Source: Paulownia fortunei
Lineage: Eukaryota > Streptophyta > Magnoliopsida > Lamiales > Paulowniaceae
DNA: 64,000 bases
Reading direction: 5' to 3'
NCBI GenBank assembly: GCA_019321725.1
Contig: CM033105.1
Span: 12,785,632-12,849,631, forward strand
Within the stretch, counting starts at the first letter, position 1; the number at the start of each line of letters is the position of its first letter. This document shows positions 43,607-56,500 of the stretch, piece after piece. The notes under the pieces are model-generated. The model worked only from the letters and a program-made list of their open reading frames with translations, did not search any database and was not told where the DNA came from. The translations under genes were made by a program, and so were the position numbers.

Positions 43607-45573
43607 TGTTATAGTATTACCCGAAGTGTCAATTAATGGTCGGTTTTATACTCTAGTGAATAGACAATCTTATGTGAAATATATTATGAAATTGGTAATT
43701 CTTTATCCTTAATTGTATTTAAGCAACTAGATAAAGTCCAGAGACCATACATAGCTGTGAGAATGGTCATGCATATGATGGCGATCATGGAATATATCTC
43801 TATAACTTTAGTTTTAAATTAGTTTCGAGTCGAGGGTTCAATGAGATATGACATCGATAAGCCCAGAAAGACTTGTGCACATGATGCATACTCGAAAGGA
43901 GGATGTCTCATTCCATAAGTACTGGCATGGTGATGCTAGTGCATGTGTGCGGGTGCTGTTGGGAAACGAGTACACTAAATGGGCCCGTAGAAAATTTTCA
44001 ATTGGAAATATTTTTTGTCAAATGGGGATTTTTAAGTTATGATTGTGCATAAATTAGTCCTTTGACTTGAAGCATCAAGGTAACTTTGTGCACGACATCA
44101 GGCATTGATGTATTTCCTAATTGCATAACAATGCCAAGGGATTTATGTTGAGTGTATGCTTCATGTATGAAGGTTAATGAGTGGCCAATAAAGGATCTAT
44201 CACCTATTAGGCATAATAGGTAAATCTCCTATATATTCAAAGGTCCTTGACTCATAAGTCTATTGCTAAAGAAGGATAAATATTAGATGAGGATTTATTA
44301 ATGATTCATCACGAGTTAATGTGACTAGGAATGAGATCATATTTATTAAGTCAATTAGGGTTTTGATTAATAATTCATGCCCTAAACTTAATCAGGAGAT
44401 TAGTTGATGAAATGATCGGACTTGTATAACATTGGTAACAAAAATAGGTTCACTTGCTAATTCACCTAATACTAGGTAGTCAATATGCACTGCTAGGTTC
44501 TTGAAATTAAGAAAGTTAATTCCAAGATGGATTAATTAATTGGATTAATCAATGAGAATATTTTTTTATATATTCACTAAATTGCAATAGTTGCAAGCCC
44601 ACTGCTAGCTTAGTTGTGAACCTATTGGGTCACACACAAATTAGGATGGTCCACTTCTATCTAGAATATAATCCAAGTAGTTGGATTAAGTTAATCAATG
44701 AAGATTAATTTATTTGAGCTAGAATTAATTTAAAGATTTAAATTAATTAGGCTAATTAAATAGTAAGATTATTTAATTGAACATAATAAATATTAGAGTT
44801 TAAGAGTAAATTAATTAATTGATCCAATTGGATCAATTAATTGATGGGATTTAAAATAAATAAAGGGTTAAATTAATGTAAACAGTTTAAATAATGAAAT
44901 TGTTTAAATTGGGCCTAATTTAGTTAGGTGTCATATGGAATCAATTAAATAATTGACTGGATCAATTAATTAAGTTGGGTATAAATTAATTTATGGATAT
45001 CAATTAAGGTCCAAACCTAAAGTTAATGGGCTTGCAGGAGAAGCCCATTAAGAGTCTTTAATTGGGGAGTTAAAAACTCCATGTCTTAGATGGAGACCAA
45101 TTATGACTCTGAGTCTTATATGGAAAGAAATCAAAACTCCTATTTTTTTATGGAAATGAATAATATAAGAAGGAAAGAGATAAAGATAAGCAAGAAAATG
45201 GACCAAATCCTAATTGGATTAGAATTCAACATTCTTGTATATAAATATACAAGAAGGGGACGAACTTTGATTTAATTCTTTTATAACAAGTTGATATTAG
45301 AATTAAATCAGCACTCCCAAATTCTAGAATATAAACAAAAGATCACAATTCACTATCATGGAATGTTGATCTATGGACTTGCCCAATGTGTGAGGAATGA
45401 CACTTTAATTTCTTGACGAATCAGTTTCTGATCAGGGCTGAAGTTTCAAAAATCAATTGGTGTGAATCGAATTAATCACATTGAATCTATGATTGTATGC
45501 TTTATTCTTATGCATGTTTTTAAATTTTTTAGTTTTCATTGTATTTACATCACTCAATTTTTCGAGCCTAACA
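43607..45573 (+). repeat. Unpaired copia LTR
   Basis: 1967 bp, from tgttatagtatt to gagcctaaca, aligned end to end with 22781-24751. The left neighbour is LINE RNase H, not a polypurine tract. The right neighbour shows no primer site, so it is a solo LTR or remnant. I find no target duplication (tatga against aaaaa). Confidence 0.75.
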
Positions 45574-45882
45574 AAAAATTGGGCTCAATTTAATTGAACA
45601 ACACTGAGACACTGGACTCTACAACTTTTCTTGGCTCAAATTGTTCACTACACTTGGAAAATAAACATACAATTTACTTATATTTAGGAAGCAAACCAAC
45701 CAACAGACTTCATTTCCAATTATGCTTGTGAGAGTAGAGAATCAGGATTTTCTTCAAAATTTCCTAGACAATTTACATGGGATTGTTAAACTAGATAGAC
45801 TCTCTTTTTCTTATTTTTGATTTTCATAATTACTTTTATACAAATAGTACTCCTAATTTATGCTTTTTTGAAATGTGAGTTA
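45574..45882. other. Unassigned AT-rich spacer
   Basis: Nothing recognised between the copia LTR end and the first RT sequence of the chromovirus remnant. Confidence 0.5.
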
Positions 45883-46548
45883 ACTACCAAGAATTAAACA
45901 AAGTTACAATTAAGATTAAATATCCTCTACCTAGGATTGATGATTTATTTTATCAGCTTCAGGGTGCAACTATATTTCGAAGATTGATTTGTGATTCGGG
46001 TACCATCAATTAAACATAAAAGAAGCTAACATCCCCAAGACAGCAGTTAGCACTAGATATGGACACTATGAGTTTCTGGTGATGCCATTTGGGTTAACTA
46101 ATGCTCCAACAGCCTTTATGGATTTGATGAACCAGGTATTTAAAGATTTTCTTGATAAATTCATTATTGTATTTATTGATGATATTATAATTATTCCAGT
46201 ACTAAAGAAGAGCACATAGAATATTTGAGAAGGGTATTAGGACATTTGAAGGAGAAATATTTGTATGCTAAATTTAAGAAATATGAATTCTGGTTGGACC
46301 AAGTGGTATTTTTGGGACATGTTATATCAAGAGTAGGAATATCAGTAGATCCAAGCAAAGTTGAAGCTATTAATAGCTGGTCACAACCTACCAATCCTTC
46401 AGAAGTACATAGTTCTCTAGGTTTAGCTGGATATTATCATAGATTTGTGAAAGGATTTTCCAAGATTGCATATCCTCTGACTCAGCTAACTAGAAAAGGG
46501 GTAACATTTAAATGGACAGATGCTTGTGATAAAGTTTTAAAGAATTGA
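45883..46548 (+). pseudogene. Chromovirus D reverse transcriptase
   Basis: Starts abruptly at [11 protein letters not shown] (the usual CIDYRELN block), with PLPRIDDLF next. After shifts, [16 protein letters not shown] appears out of frame, then the catalytic FIDDI (near 46175-46190) followed by a frameshift. 46225-46548 reads [20 protein letters not shown], then [17 protein letters not shown], the RT thumb. Confidence 0.85.
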
Positions 46549-46940
46549 AGAAAAGATTGACATCAACAATAATCTTTTCAATCCCATCAGTTATGGGAGT
46601 TTTTGTGGTTTATAGTGATGCTTTGAAACATTGGTTGGGCTACATACTGATGCAAAATGGTAAAGTAATTGTATATACATCCAGGCAACTTAAAGAGTAC
46701 GAAAAAAATTACCCCACATGATTTGGAGCTCGCTGCAGTGGTATTTACACTTAAATTTTGGAGATATTATCTGTATGGTGAATGGTGTGAGATATATACT
46801 GATCACAAGAGCTTACAATACTTCTTTACACAAAAAGAGTTAAATATGCGACAACAAAGATGGTTAGAGTTGGTGAAAGACTATGACTTTGTCATCAATT
46901 ATCACTCAGGAAGGGCTAATATTGCACATTGAGCAAAAAT
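46549..46940 (+). pseudogene. Chromovirus D RNase H
   Basis: VYSDALKHWLGYILMQNGKV (Ala-Ser changed to Ala-Leu at the catalytic D-A-S), [13 protein letters not shown], then after a shift [30 protein letters not shown] and [10 protein letters not shown] with a stop. Same order as 57886-58350. Confidence 0.85.
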
Positions 46941-47278
46941 CAACACATAATATGAAAGCAATGGTTTTGATTCAGAAACCAAAATTAATTAATTTACAAA
47001 AAAGGAACATGTAGATTATACAACAAGGATCAGTAGAGGAAAAATTGGCAGATCTAACCTTTCAACCTACTTTGATTGATAGAATCTAATAGGGAAAAAA
47101 CTTGATGAATATTTTGCCAAAGTGAAGAAGGATATTGCTTCAAAAATATCTTATGATTTTAAGATGTCCTAGAATGGTGTTCTGCAATTCAGATGACGAT
47201 TGTGTAAGCCTAATATGAACAATATTTGAAAGGATATTCTAGTAGAAGTTCATTCAACACCATATTCAGTACATCCAT
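46941..47278 (+). pseudogene. Chromovirus D RNase H-integrase linker
   Basis: Collinear with 58351-58700 (LTFQPTLIDRI, a stop, then VLQFR and HSTPYSVHPL). It ends at gtacatcca, where the reverse solo LTR begins. The next about 95 bp expected from element C (the HHCC zinc finger) are missing on the other side. Confidence 0.75.
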
Positions 47279-50097
47279 TGTAACACCCCCATTCCTACAC
47301 AACCATATATATTGTATAATTTGACATGATAGAACCTGTGTGCATGCATGGATTTTTTTTTGTAACACTTTAAGAAAAGATATATCACTTCTTACATACA
47401 CAACCCTGTTTAAAATAGAAGGATTAGTATTTATATTAAACACAACACCCATAACGACCATAATATTTACATACTTATTTACAGTAAAGTTTTAAAAGAG
47501 AAATATAGTACAAATCTAAAAACATAATACACCAGACTCAAAATATAACAAGCCAACAAAATAGCCCAACAGGTCGTCATCCATGTACACACTCCCTCAA
47601 ACACCTGCAGGAGCTCCAACAGCCGACCAACCAGCCAAAGATGCTTCAAGCATCATCGTACTCACCTACAATTCATAAACTATATGAGCTAACGCTCAAC
47701 AAGTAAAGATTATGCATGTCAAAGAATAATCCACAATATCAAGTCATGCAAATCAAAATGCTATGCTCACAATGCAATTTTATGCATCAAAATATTTCTC
47801 TTAAAATCATTTCTTTCTTGGGCCCCTGACCAACGCTACTATCCCATGCACCGGAAAAGAGCTCTGTACACCGCCATAATCCAATGGCCAATAATCATAT
47901 AAGCATGCAAATCTATGCATACTCATACGCATGCAAATCCATGCACGCGAACTTGCAAATCCATGCATAAAACCATGCAAATCCATGCATGCTTCGATGC
48001 ACTAGTAGTGGTCAGCAAAATATTTTTCTTTCTCTGAATCATGCCGTGCAATGCAAGATTTATCACAATGCTCGTATATGATGCATGCACGTGCTAATGA
48101 CAATGCCCATGTATGTATGCTCAATGGAGAGCCCTCTACTATGCACATATGATTTATGATATCACATATAATTCACACATCTACTATGTCTATGCATTGT
48201 GGTTGCAAATGAATCTTTACTTACCTTTCACTTGGTTGGTGGCTTAGTCTAAATTTGTTTAGTATTCCTCTCCAACCTTAGATGTAAAATAGCCTGTAAT
48301 ATTATCCAACATCAAGCACCATTCCCAATTTGGCAAGTTGAAAGTACAAAATCTCATACTAGACCTTAAACACCAAGCTATAAGCTAACAATCAAGCTTT
48401 CACAAACTAGAACCCAATATAGCCCCTCAAATACCTCAATTTCTCATCTTAAATGCATGCAAACATCATGTAATTGAAGTATTATAACCCTAATAGCATG
48501 TACCTAATTGTTACACTCAATAGCAACATATCAAGGTTGAAACATGCTAAGTGATCAAATGTGGCAGATTCACATTTTCATATTTTCTTGCTGTCAAGTT
48601 TAGTTACATGATAATTTTAACATCCCTAAGCATATCCAATCACTCCCAAATTTTTACCACACTTAGATAACATGTATATAAATGTAACCATATCATAGAA
48701 TTGCTAAAAATCATGGATATAGCTTCCCAAGTTCAGCTCTCTTCACGACATACTGAAACAGATTGCTTCCTACCGTGACAGTTTTGCACACTTCATGACA
48801 TTAATGGTTTTGGCACCCTTAAGTATATTCAATCACTCCAAAATTTTCACCATGATTAGATAGAATATATAAGGAGACAAACAGGTCATATTATTACCAA
48901 AAATAATGGATTTAGCTCCCTTAATTCAGTTTCCTTCACAGCACACCAAAACAGATTTTGCTATTTTGGCAGTTTGAGTGTTTCTCCAATATCATTCTCT
49001 ATTTCAATTTCCAACTGATAAAACTTCATTCCAATACTCTTAACTCATATATGGTCATGTAAATGGTAATAATTATAGGTTTTAGTCAACATACCATACA
49101 CTTTTGAAGCCTAAAACACAAGAAAACAGTAAGATGACAGTTTCTGCCACAAGTATTTCCTATTAAGTGTTTGTGATCAAAAACCCTTTCTTTGTGCACT
49201 AAAGTCTAACTAAAAACTTCCTAACACTTTTATAAGAGATATTGAAAGCTTAATAAACCATAAAACCTTTCATAATAATCTGAAAACCAAAGGCAAAACC
49301 GTAGATAAGTGTTACCTATGCAGATTTTGAGGCTAACTTGATGGTAATCACTTCTTCTTTGCTTTTCTTGCTTTTATTTCAACTTGGAATCAATTTGGAT
49401 CACTTGGAGACCTTAAGGTGTGTGTTTGGAAGATGAAAATGGCTGAAATGAGGGTCTGGTCGTTGCTTAAGGGTGAAGGGTTTGAGGTGTTAGCTTGAGA
49501 TGTTAGCTTAAGCTTAATAAGAAAGTATGAGGTGGCAAGTAAATGGCAAAATCTGATTTTGTCCCTTATCTTGCAGCCCTAATCTTGTGTGTCTCACCTA
49601 TTTTTATTTGGTTGCAACCTATCTTAATCACCATTCATTCCCATAGGTAATTCCTATGTCCGTTCATTCGATCTCCAAACCGATTCGCATCCGATTCTTA
49701 AAGAATTATCTAGTTTGCATTTCTAAAATCATATGCACATAAGGGCCTTGTAATATGACACTTAAATCATATTATATCATGTCCAATATCCCAAGTATGC
49801 TAATTTACAAATATATACTTTTGAAATAACTTGATCAAATCAAATTAAACCGTATAAGGTTACTAGTAACACTTTTAGCACTTCCAAAAATTAAAACCAT
49901 ATATCCCATCTATATCTAATATTGATCCACCTCATTTTCTTCTTATTTCAATATAAAATCAACTACTTAGATTAAGAAATTCAATAACTAATATCGTGCA
50001 AGAGCTTCAGAATTAAGTTTAATATTCAAGAATGTCGTATAAAATGAAATAAATTATGCAATGTCAATAGAAATGCAAATAGCATATAATTTTTAAC
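47279..50097 (-). mobile_element. Solo chromovirus LTR, reverse orientation, 5' end deleted
   Basis: Begins tgtaacacccccattcc, the reverse complement of the LTR end. It follows the 24968 and 52341 LTRs in reverse to about 50097, where it stops about 55 bp short of the expected LTR start (tgtgatacccgag). The junction with host integrase sequence falls in a shared taacatgt-like stretch. No target duplication survives. Confidence 0.88.
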
Positions 50098-51219
50098 ATG
50101 TCAACAGATAAAGGTAGAACATCAAATACCAGCGAGAACTTTGCAACCTTTACTCATTCCTGAATGGAAATGGAAAAGAATTATTATGGATTTTGTCACA
50201 GGTTTGCCTAAGACTATTAAAGGTTATTATGCTATTTGGGTTACTATTGATAGGTTGACCAAATTATCTTATTTTCTTCCCTTTGTTCTACTTATTCTAT
50301 GGATTGTTATACCTAGATATATATATAGAAGTGGTCAGACTTCATGGTGTACTGCTATCCATTATTTCTAAAAGGGACTCGAGATTTTTGTCTACCTTTT
50401 GGAGGAGTTTACACAAGGCATTTGGGACAAAACTATATTTCAGTATTGCATATTATCCTCAGACTGATGGATAATCTGAATGAATAATACAGACCTTGGA
50501 AGATATGCTCAGAGCTTGTGTATAAGACTTTCAAGGTCAATGGAGCAAATTTCTACCTTTGGTTGAATTTTCGTATAACAATAACTATCAGTCCACTATT
50601 AAAATAGCTCCCTATGAAGTACTATATAGTAGAAAATGCAAGTCTCTAGTTTACTGGGATGAGGTTGGTAAAAAGAAGTTGTTAGGCCCAGATATGGTTC
50701 ATGAAATAACATAAATTATGTCACAAATTAGGAAAAGAATGAAAACTGCCCAAAGTAGATAGAAAAGCTATGCAGACCAAAGAAGGGCATTGGACTTTAT
50801 AGTAGGAGATCGATTATTTTTAAAGATGGCTCCAATGAAAGGGATTATGTGGTTTGGGAAGAAAGAAAAGCTTAGTCCTAGATGTATTAGTCCATACCCA
50901 GTAAGTGAGAATTGGTGATGTTGCCTACAGACTCGACCTACTTGCATCAATGTCTGAAGTACATAATGTATTTCATGTATCTATGTTGAGGAAATATATT
51001 ACAAACCCATTTCATATTCTGAAGAACGAACCAGTCGAGTTGAAAGCCTATTTAAACTATAAAGAAAGACCCATGGAGATTCTACTACGAGAAGTAAAGC
51101 AACTCAAAAATAAGAAAATTTCATTAGTTAAAGTGCTATGGAGGAATCAGTCAATAGAAGAAGCTACATAGGAGAGAGAGGATAAAATGAGAGCTAAGTA
51201 TCCAGAATTATTTCAGTAA
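50098..51219 (+). pseudogene. Chromovirus D integrase and C-terminal tail
   Basis: [20 protein letters not shown] (first catalytic Asp), [20 protein letters not shown] (second Asp region), [12 protein letters not shown] (Glu), the GPDMVHEI and YADQRRALDFIVGDRLFLK blocks, VFHVSMLRKYITNPFHILK, and a chromodomain-like end (KVLWRNQSIEEAT). The stop is at 51217-51219. Frameshifts occur near 50375, 50470, 50710 and 50905. The chromodomain-like tail identifies a chromovirus. Confidence 0.85.
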
Positions 51220-51246
51220 GTAAAATTTCGGGGATGAAATTTTTAT

Positions 51247-51259
51247 AAGAAGGGGAAGA
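51247..51259 (+). promoter_or_regulatory. Polypurine tract of chromovirus D
   Basis: aagaaggggaaga is directly upstream of the 3' LTR and matches the tract at 59949-59961 of element C. Confidence 0.82.
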
Positions 51260-52340
51260 TGTAATACACAAGCCTCACACTACTCACTTGGCCAATATGA
51301 CTTATGCATTACATGCTAATTTTATATGCTACTTGCATTTATATTGATATTAATAATTTATTTCATTTTATACGACATTCTTGAATATTAACTTAATTCT
51401 GAAGCTCTCACATGTTATTAATTATTGAATTTCCTAACCTAAGTGGTTGAATTTATATTCAAATAAGAATAAATTAAGGTATCAATATAGTAAATAGTGC
51501 TAGGTTACACATGATAACCTTAGGAGTGCGAAAGGTGTCACCGAAAAGTTTATAGGAAGTGAGTCAGTTCGATCAAGAATTTCAATATTTTATGCATATT
51601 TAAATCATATACTTGGACAAATAGACATAAAATACTATAATTTAATGTTATATAACTGGGTTCATAGGTTTGTAACACTATCGGAGCACAAACTTATCAA
51701 TCGGGCAAGAATTAGTGATTTATCGGGTGAAGAACCTAATAAACGGATATAGGAATTACTATAGAAATGAATGGTGACTAGGATAGGTGGCAACCAAATA
51801 AAAATAGGTGAGACACACAAGACTAGGGCTCCAATATAAGGGAGTAAATCATATTTTACCACTACATGCCACCTCAAGCTTATACCACCTCATGCTTAGA
51901 CTTTTCAAGCTAGCACCTCCGGCTATTCTTCACTCTTAAGCTACCAGCCATGACTTGAACCCTTTTCTATACCATTTCAGATTACAACGACATACCTAAG
52001 TGATTCCAATTGAAAAATGAGGCAAAACAAGCAAAGGCGGGAGAAATAAACAAGTTCAAGTAGAAAACTATGCAAGGTGAGCTTAACCTACGGGTGTGGC
52101 CTTAGTTTTTAGATTCTTTTGTGGTTTTATGGCTTATTAAGCGTTGAATATTATTTATAAATATGTTAGGATTTTATTAGACATGCTTTGGTTCACAAAC
52201 AAAGGGTTTTTGTTTGCAAACACTTGATAGAAACCACTTGTGTCAGAAACTATCACCTTACTGTCTTCTTGTATTTTAAGCTTCAAAAGGGTATGGTATT
52301 TTGAATAAAACCTAGTATTGGAATAAATTTTCACCGATTA
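51260..52340 (+). repeat. 3' LTR of chromovirus D, first part
   Basis: tgtaatacacaagcctcaca onward is a diverged relative of the 52341 LTR, alignable for about 1.08 kb. It is interrupted at 52340 by element C. Its continuation may be the diverged LTR half at 62507-63929. Confidence 0.8.
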
Positions 52341-55241
52341 TGTGATACTCGAGCCTCTTACTACTCACAAGGCCAAATATGATTCATGCATTACGTGTTA
52401 ATTTTATATCCTATTTGCATTTCTATTGACATTGCATAATTTATTTCATTTTATACGACATTCTTGAATATTAAACTTAATTCTGAAGTTCTTGCACGGT
52501 ATTAGTTATTGAATTTTCTAATCTAAGTAGTTGATTTTATATTGAAATAAGAAGAAAATGAGGTGGATCAATATTAGATATAGATGGGATATATAGGTTA
52601 TAATTTTGGAAGTGTTAAAAGTGTTACTAGTAAGCTTATACGGTTTAATTTGATTTGATCAAGTTATTTCAAAAGTATATATTTGTAAATTAACATACTT
52701 GGGATATTAGACATGATATAATGTGATTTAAGTGTCCTATTACAAGGCCCATATATGCATATGATTTTAGAAATGCAAACTTGATATTTCGTTAAGAATC
52801 GGATGTGAATCGGTTTGGAGATCGAATGAACGGACATAGGAAATAACTATGGGAATGAATGGTGACTAAGATAGGTTGCAACAAAATAAAAATAGGTGAG
52901 GAACACAAGATTAGGGCTGCAAGATAAGGGACAAAATCAGATTTTGCCATTTACTTGCCACCTCATGCTTTCTTATTTAGCTTAAGCTAACATCTCAAGC
53001 TAACACCTCAAACCCTTCACCTTAAGCAACGAACAGACCCTCATTTCAGCCATTTTCATCTTCCAAACACACATCTTAAGTTCTCCACGTGATCAAAATT
53101 GATTCCAAGTTGAAATAAAAGCAAGAAAAGCAAAGGAGAAGTGATTACCATCAAGTTAACCTCAAAATCTGCATAGGTAACACTTATCTACGGTTTTGCC
53201 TTTGGTTTTCAGATTATTATGAATGGTTTAATTGTTTATTAATATTTAAATATCTCTTATAAAGGTGTTAGGAAGTTTTTAGTTAGACTTTGGTGCACAA
53301 AGAAAGGTTTTTGATGACAAACACTTAATAGGAAATACTTGTGGCAGAAACTGTCATCTTACTATTTTCTTGTGTTTTAGGCTTCAAAAGTGTATGGTAT
53401 GTTGAATAAAACCTATAATTATTACCATTTAAATGACCATATATGAGTTAAGAGTATTGGAATGAAGTTTTATCAGTTGGAAATTGAAATAGAGAATGAT
53501 ATTGGAGAAACACTCAAACTGCCAAAATAGCAAAATCTGTTTTGGTGTGCTGTGAAGGAAACTGAATTAAGGGAGCTAAATCCATTATTTTTGGTAATAT
53601 TATGACCTATTTATCTCCTTATATATGTTATCTAAGTATGGTGAAAATTTTGGAGTGATTGAATATACTTAATGGTGCCAAAACCATTAATGTCATGAAG
53701 TGTGCAAAACTGTCACGGTAGGAAACAATCTGTTTCAGTATGTCGTGAAGAGAGCTGAACTTGGAAAGCTATATCCGTGATTTTTAGCAATTCTATGATA
53801 TAGTTACATTTTTATACATGTTATCTAAGTTTGGTAAAAATTTGGGAGTGATTGGATATGCTTAGGGATGTTAAAATTATCATGTAACTAAACTTGACAG
53901 CAAGAAAATATGAAAATGTGAATCTGCCACATTTGATCACTTAGCACGTTTCAACCTAGACATGTTACTATTGAGTGTTAACAATTAGGCACATGCTATT
54001 AGAGTTATAATACTTCAATTACATGATGTTTTCATGTATTTAAGATGAGAAATTGAGGTATTTGAGGGGCTATATTGGGTTCTAGTTTGTGAAAGTTTGA
54101 TTGTTAGCTTATAGCTTGGTGTTTAAGGTCTAGTATGAGATTTTGTGCTTTCAACTTGTCAAATTGGGAATGGTGCTTGATGTTGGGTAATATTACAGGT
54201 TATTTTACATCTAAGGTTGGAGAGGAATACTAAATAAATTTAGACTAAGCCACCAACCAAGTGAAAGGTAAGTAAAGATTCATTTGCAACTACAATGCAT
54301 AGACATAGTAGATGTGTGAATTATATGTAATATCATAAATCATATGTGCATAGTAGAGGGCTCTCAATTGAGTATATATACATGGGCATTGTTATTAGCA
54401 TGTGCATGCATCATATACGAGCATTGTGATAAATCTTGCATTTGCACGGCATGATTCAAAGAAAGGAAAATGTTTTGCTGACCACTACTAGTGCACCGAA
54501 GCATGCATGGATTTGCATGGTTTTATGCATGGATTTACAGGTTCGCGTGCATGGATTTGCATGCGTATGAGTATGCATGGATTTGCATGCTTATATGATT
54601 ATTGGCCATTGGATTATGGCGGTGTACATAGCTCTTTTCGGTGCATGGGATAGTGGTGTTGGTCAGGGGCCAAGAAAGAAATGATTTTGAGAGAAATATT
54701 TTGATGCATAAAATTGCATTATGAGTATAGCATTCTGAGTTGCATGACTTGATATTGTTGATTATTCTTTGGCATGCATAATCTTTACTTGCTGAGCATT
54801 AGCTCATATAGTTTATGCATTGTAGGTGAGTACGATGATACCTGAAGCATCTTTTACTGGCTGGGTGGAGGTTGGAGCTCCTGCAGGTGTTTGAGAGAGT
54901 GTGTACATGGATGACGACCTGTTGGGCTATTTTGTTGGTTTGTTATATTTTGAGTTTGTTGTATTATATTTTTAGACTGGTACTATATTTCACTTTTAAA
55001 ACTTTACTGTAAATAAGTATGTAAATATTGGGTCGTTGTGAGTGTTGTGCTTTTATATAAATACCGATCCTGCTATATACGTGACATGTGTTAGAAAGTA
55101 TTTTAAACAGGGTTGTGCATGTAAGAAGTGATTTATCTTTTCTTAAAGTGTTACAAAAAAAAAATATTCCATGCATGCACATAAGTTCTATCATGTTAAA
55201 TTATAATATATATCTAGTTGTGTAGTAATGGGGGTGTTACA
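52341..55241 (+). repeat. 5' LTR of chromovirus C
   Basis: 2901 bp, tgtgatactcgag to ggggtgttaca. Contains the splice-bracketed block (54199-54267), the gcatggatttgca array (about 54505-54590) and the conserved stretch atggatgacgacctgttggg near 54905-54926. Confidence 0.93.
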
Positions 55242-55262
55242 GAGTGGTATTCTGCCCAGGTC
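55242..55262 (+). promoter_or_regulatory. Primer-site region of chromovirus C
   Basis: gagtggtattctgcccagg follows the LTR. Only tggtat agrees with the initiator-Met site tggtatcagagc usual for this group. Either the site has mutated or another tRNA is used. Confidence 0.5.
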
Positions 55263-55411
55263 TTGATTCTGTAGACTGTCCATGTACATGATCTTAGAAC
55301 TTGCGGAGTGCAGCCACGCCAGTAAGTTTTACATTATCATATATTGCATTACATATTTCATGAATTATATTGGCCATATGTTATCAAACTTGTGTAAAAT
55401 AGCACTGCAAA

Positions 55412-56500
55412 ATGGTGAGAACTCGTGGTGAGAGTAGTGGTGGTTCCAGAGCGCAGAGAAATGAGATACCCACCCAATTAATGATCGAAATACCATGATT
55501 AACTGATTAAGAGAGTTAATTGAACGACAGTCCGAGCAAATTCAGCAACTGATTCGACAAAGAGATAATGGTGAACAACCGTGGGTGGAGGTAAACCAAC
55601 AGCGGGCAAACTATATATATATGGTGGGAGAACAATTTAGGAGGCTGGATCCCCCAATATTTGAGGATGCGATTGATCCTACCGCTGCAGAGGACTGGTT
55701 GAGGACCCTGGAAAACATGTTCCAGTATAGCAGGGTGCCAGTAGAGGAGAGGGTAATGTGTGCCACTTTCATGCTTCGCGGTAGTGCAGGCCATTGGTGG
55801 GACATGATCAGCAGCATAGAGGACATTACTACCATGAGTTGGGACAGATTCAAGGAGTTATTCTGAAATAAATATTTCATGGCCACAGTTCGCATGATGA
55901 AAATGAATGAGTTTATACAACTGCGACAAGGAGCAATGACTATTGGGGAATATATTCGTAAATTTGAACAACTGTCCAAGTTCGCTACGCACATGGTCAG
56001 CACTGAAGCACTTAAAGTAGAGAGATTTCTGGAGGATTTGAGGCTAGAATTATATCGGGATGTGAATATGGTGGGTACTCAAGGGGTGACATTTTCACAG
56101 ATGGCTGAGAGGGCACTAGTAGCAGAACAGGCTGAATTGAGAATCGCTCGTGCACAAGAGGTTCGACAGCAATTCAGACAGCAGGAACAGAGATGGACTG
56201 TGGGGCAAAAGAGGCCAGTCCAAATGCAGAGGCCGATCCAAATACAGAAGCCAGGATTTAAATTTCAAGGAGAACAAGGCCAACAACAAGAAGGTCAAAA
56301 TAAGAGGCCATGGGTCGAACAAGGAAAAGCACTGATGCCAGAAGCTATGTGTCAGAAATGTGGTAATCGACATACTGGAGGCTGCTATATAGATACCAGG
56401 ATGTGTTTTCGATGTGGAATACCGGGACATATTGCTAAATTTTGCCTAGGTAAACAGAATCAGACCAGCCAAAAGAATATACTAGCCAAGGTGTTCACCA
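55412..56500 (+). pseudogene. Chromovirus C Gag
   Basis: ATG at 55412 (MVRTRGESSGGSRAQ). A shift and stop near 55498 follow, then RQSEQIQQLIRQRDNG. The Gag core runs FRRLDPPIFEDAIDPTAAE, WLRTLENMFQYSRVP and FMLRGSAGHWWDM. A TGA at 55864 replaces a Trp codon before NKYF. The core continues IQLRQGAMTIGEYIRKFEQL, then a Gln-rich linker, then the knuckle CFRCGIPGHIAKFC near 56404-56445. Gag builds the particle and binds RNA. Three defects break the N-terminal half. The second half is open from 55879. Confidence 0.9.

Larger units (their letters stand above)
45883..52340 (+). mobile_element. Chromovirus remnant D (5'-truncated, decayed)
   Basis: A Ty3/gypsy chromovirus closely collinear with 57300-61030. 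It starts inside RT (gag, protease and 5' LTR missing), runs through RNase H, integrase and the chromodomain-like tail, and enters a 3' LTR at 51260. The LTR is cut at 52340 by the insertion of chromovirus C. A reverse solo LTR sits inside at 47279-50097. Confidence 0.85.

Noticed and set aside
43597..43607. gggtggagat before the copia LTR at 43607 as a polypurine tract, making it the 3' LTR of copia 2
   Set aside because: The same bases read as LINE RNase H sequence up to the LTR border, and no copia pol precedes it, so pairing with 22781-24751 is not supported.
44810..44850. (ATTA)n-rich inverted repeats in copia LTRs as possible MITE insertions
   Set aside because: They recur at matching positions in several LTR copies of the superfamily and have no separate borders, so they are part of the LTR.
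50768..50950. Minus-strand open frame opposite the D integrase tail
   Set aside because: It is a shadow of the conserved integrase C-terminal coding region.
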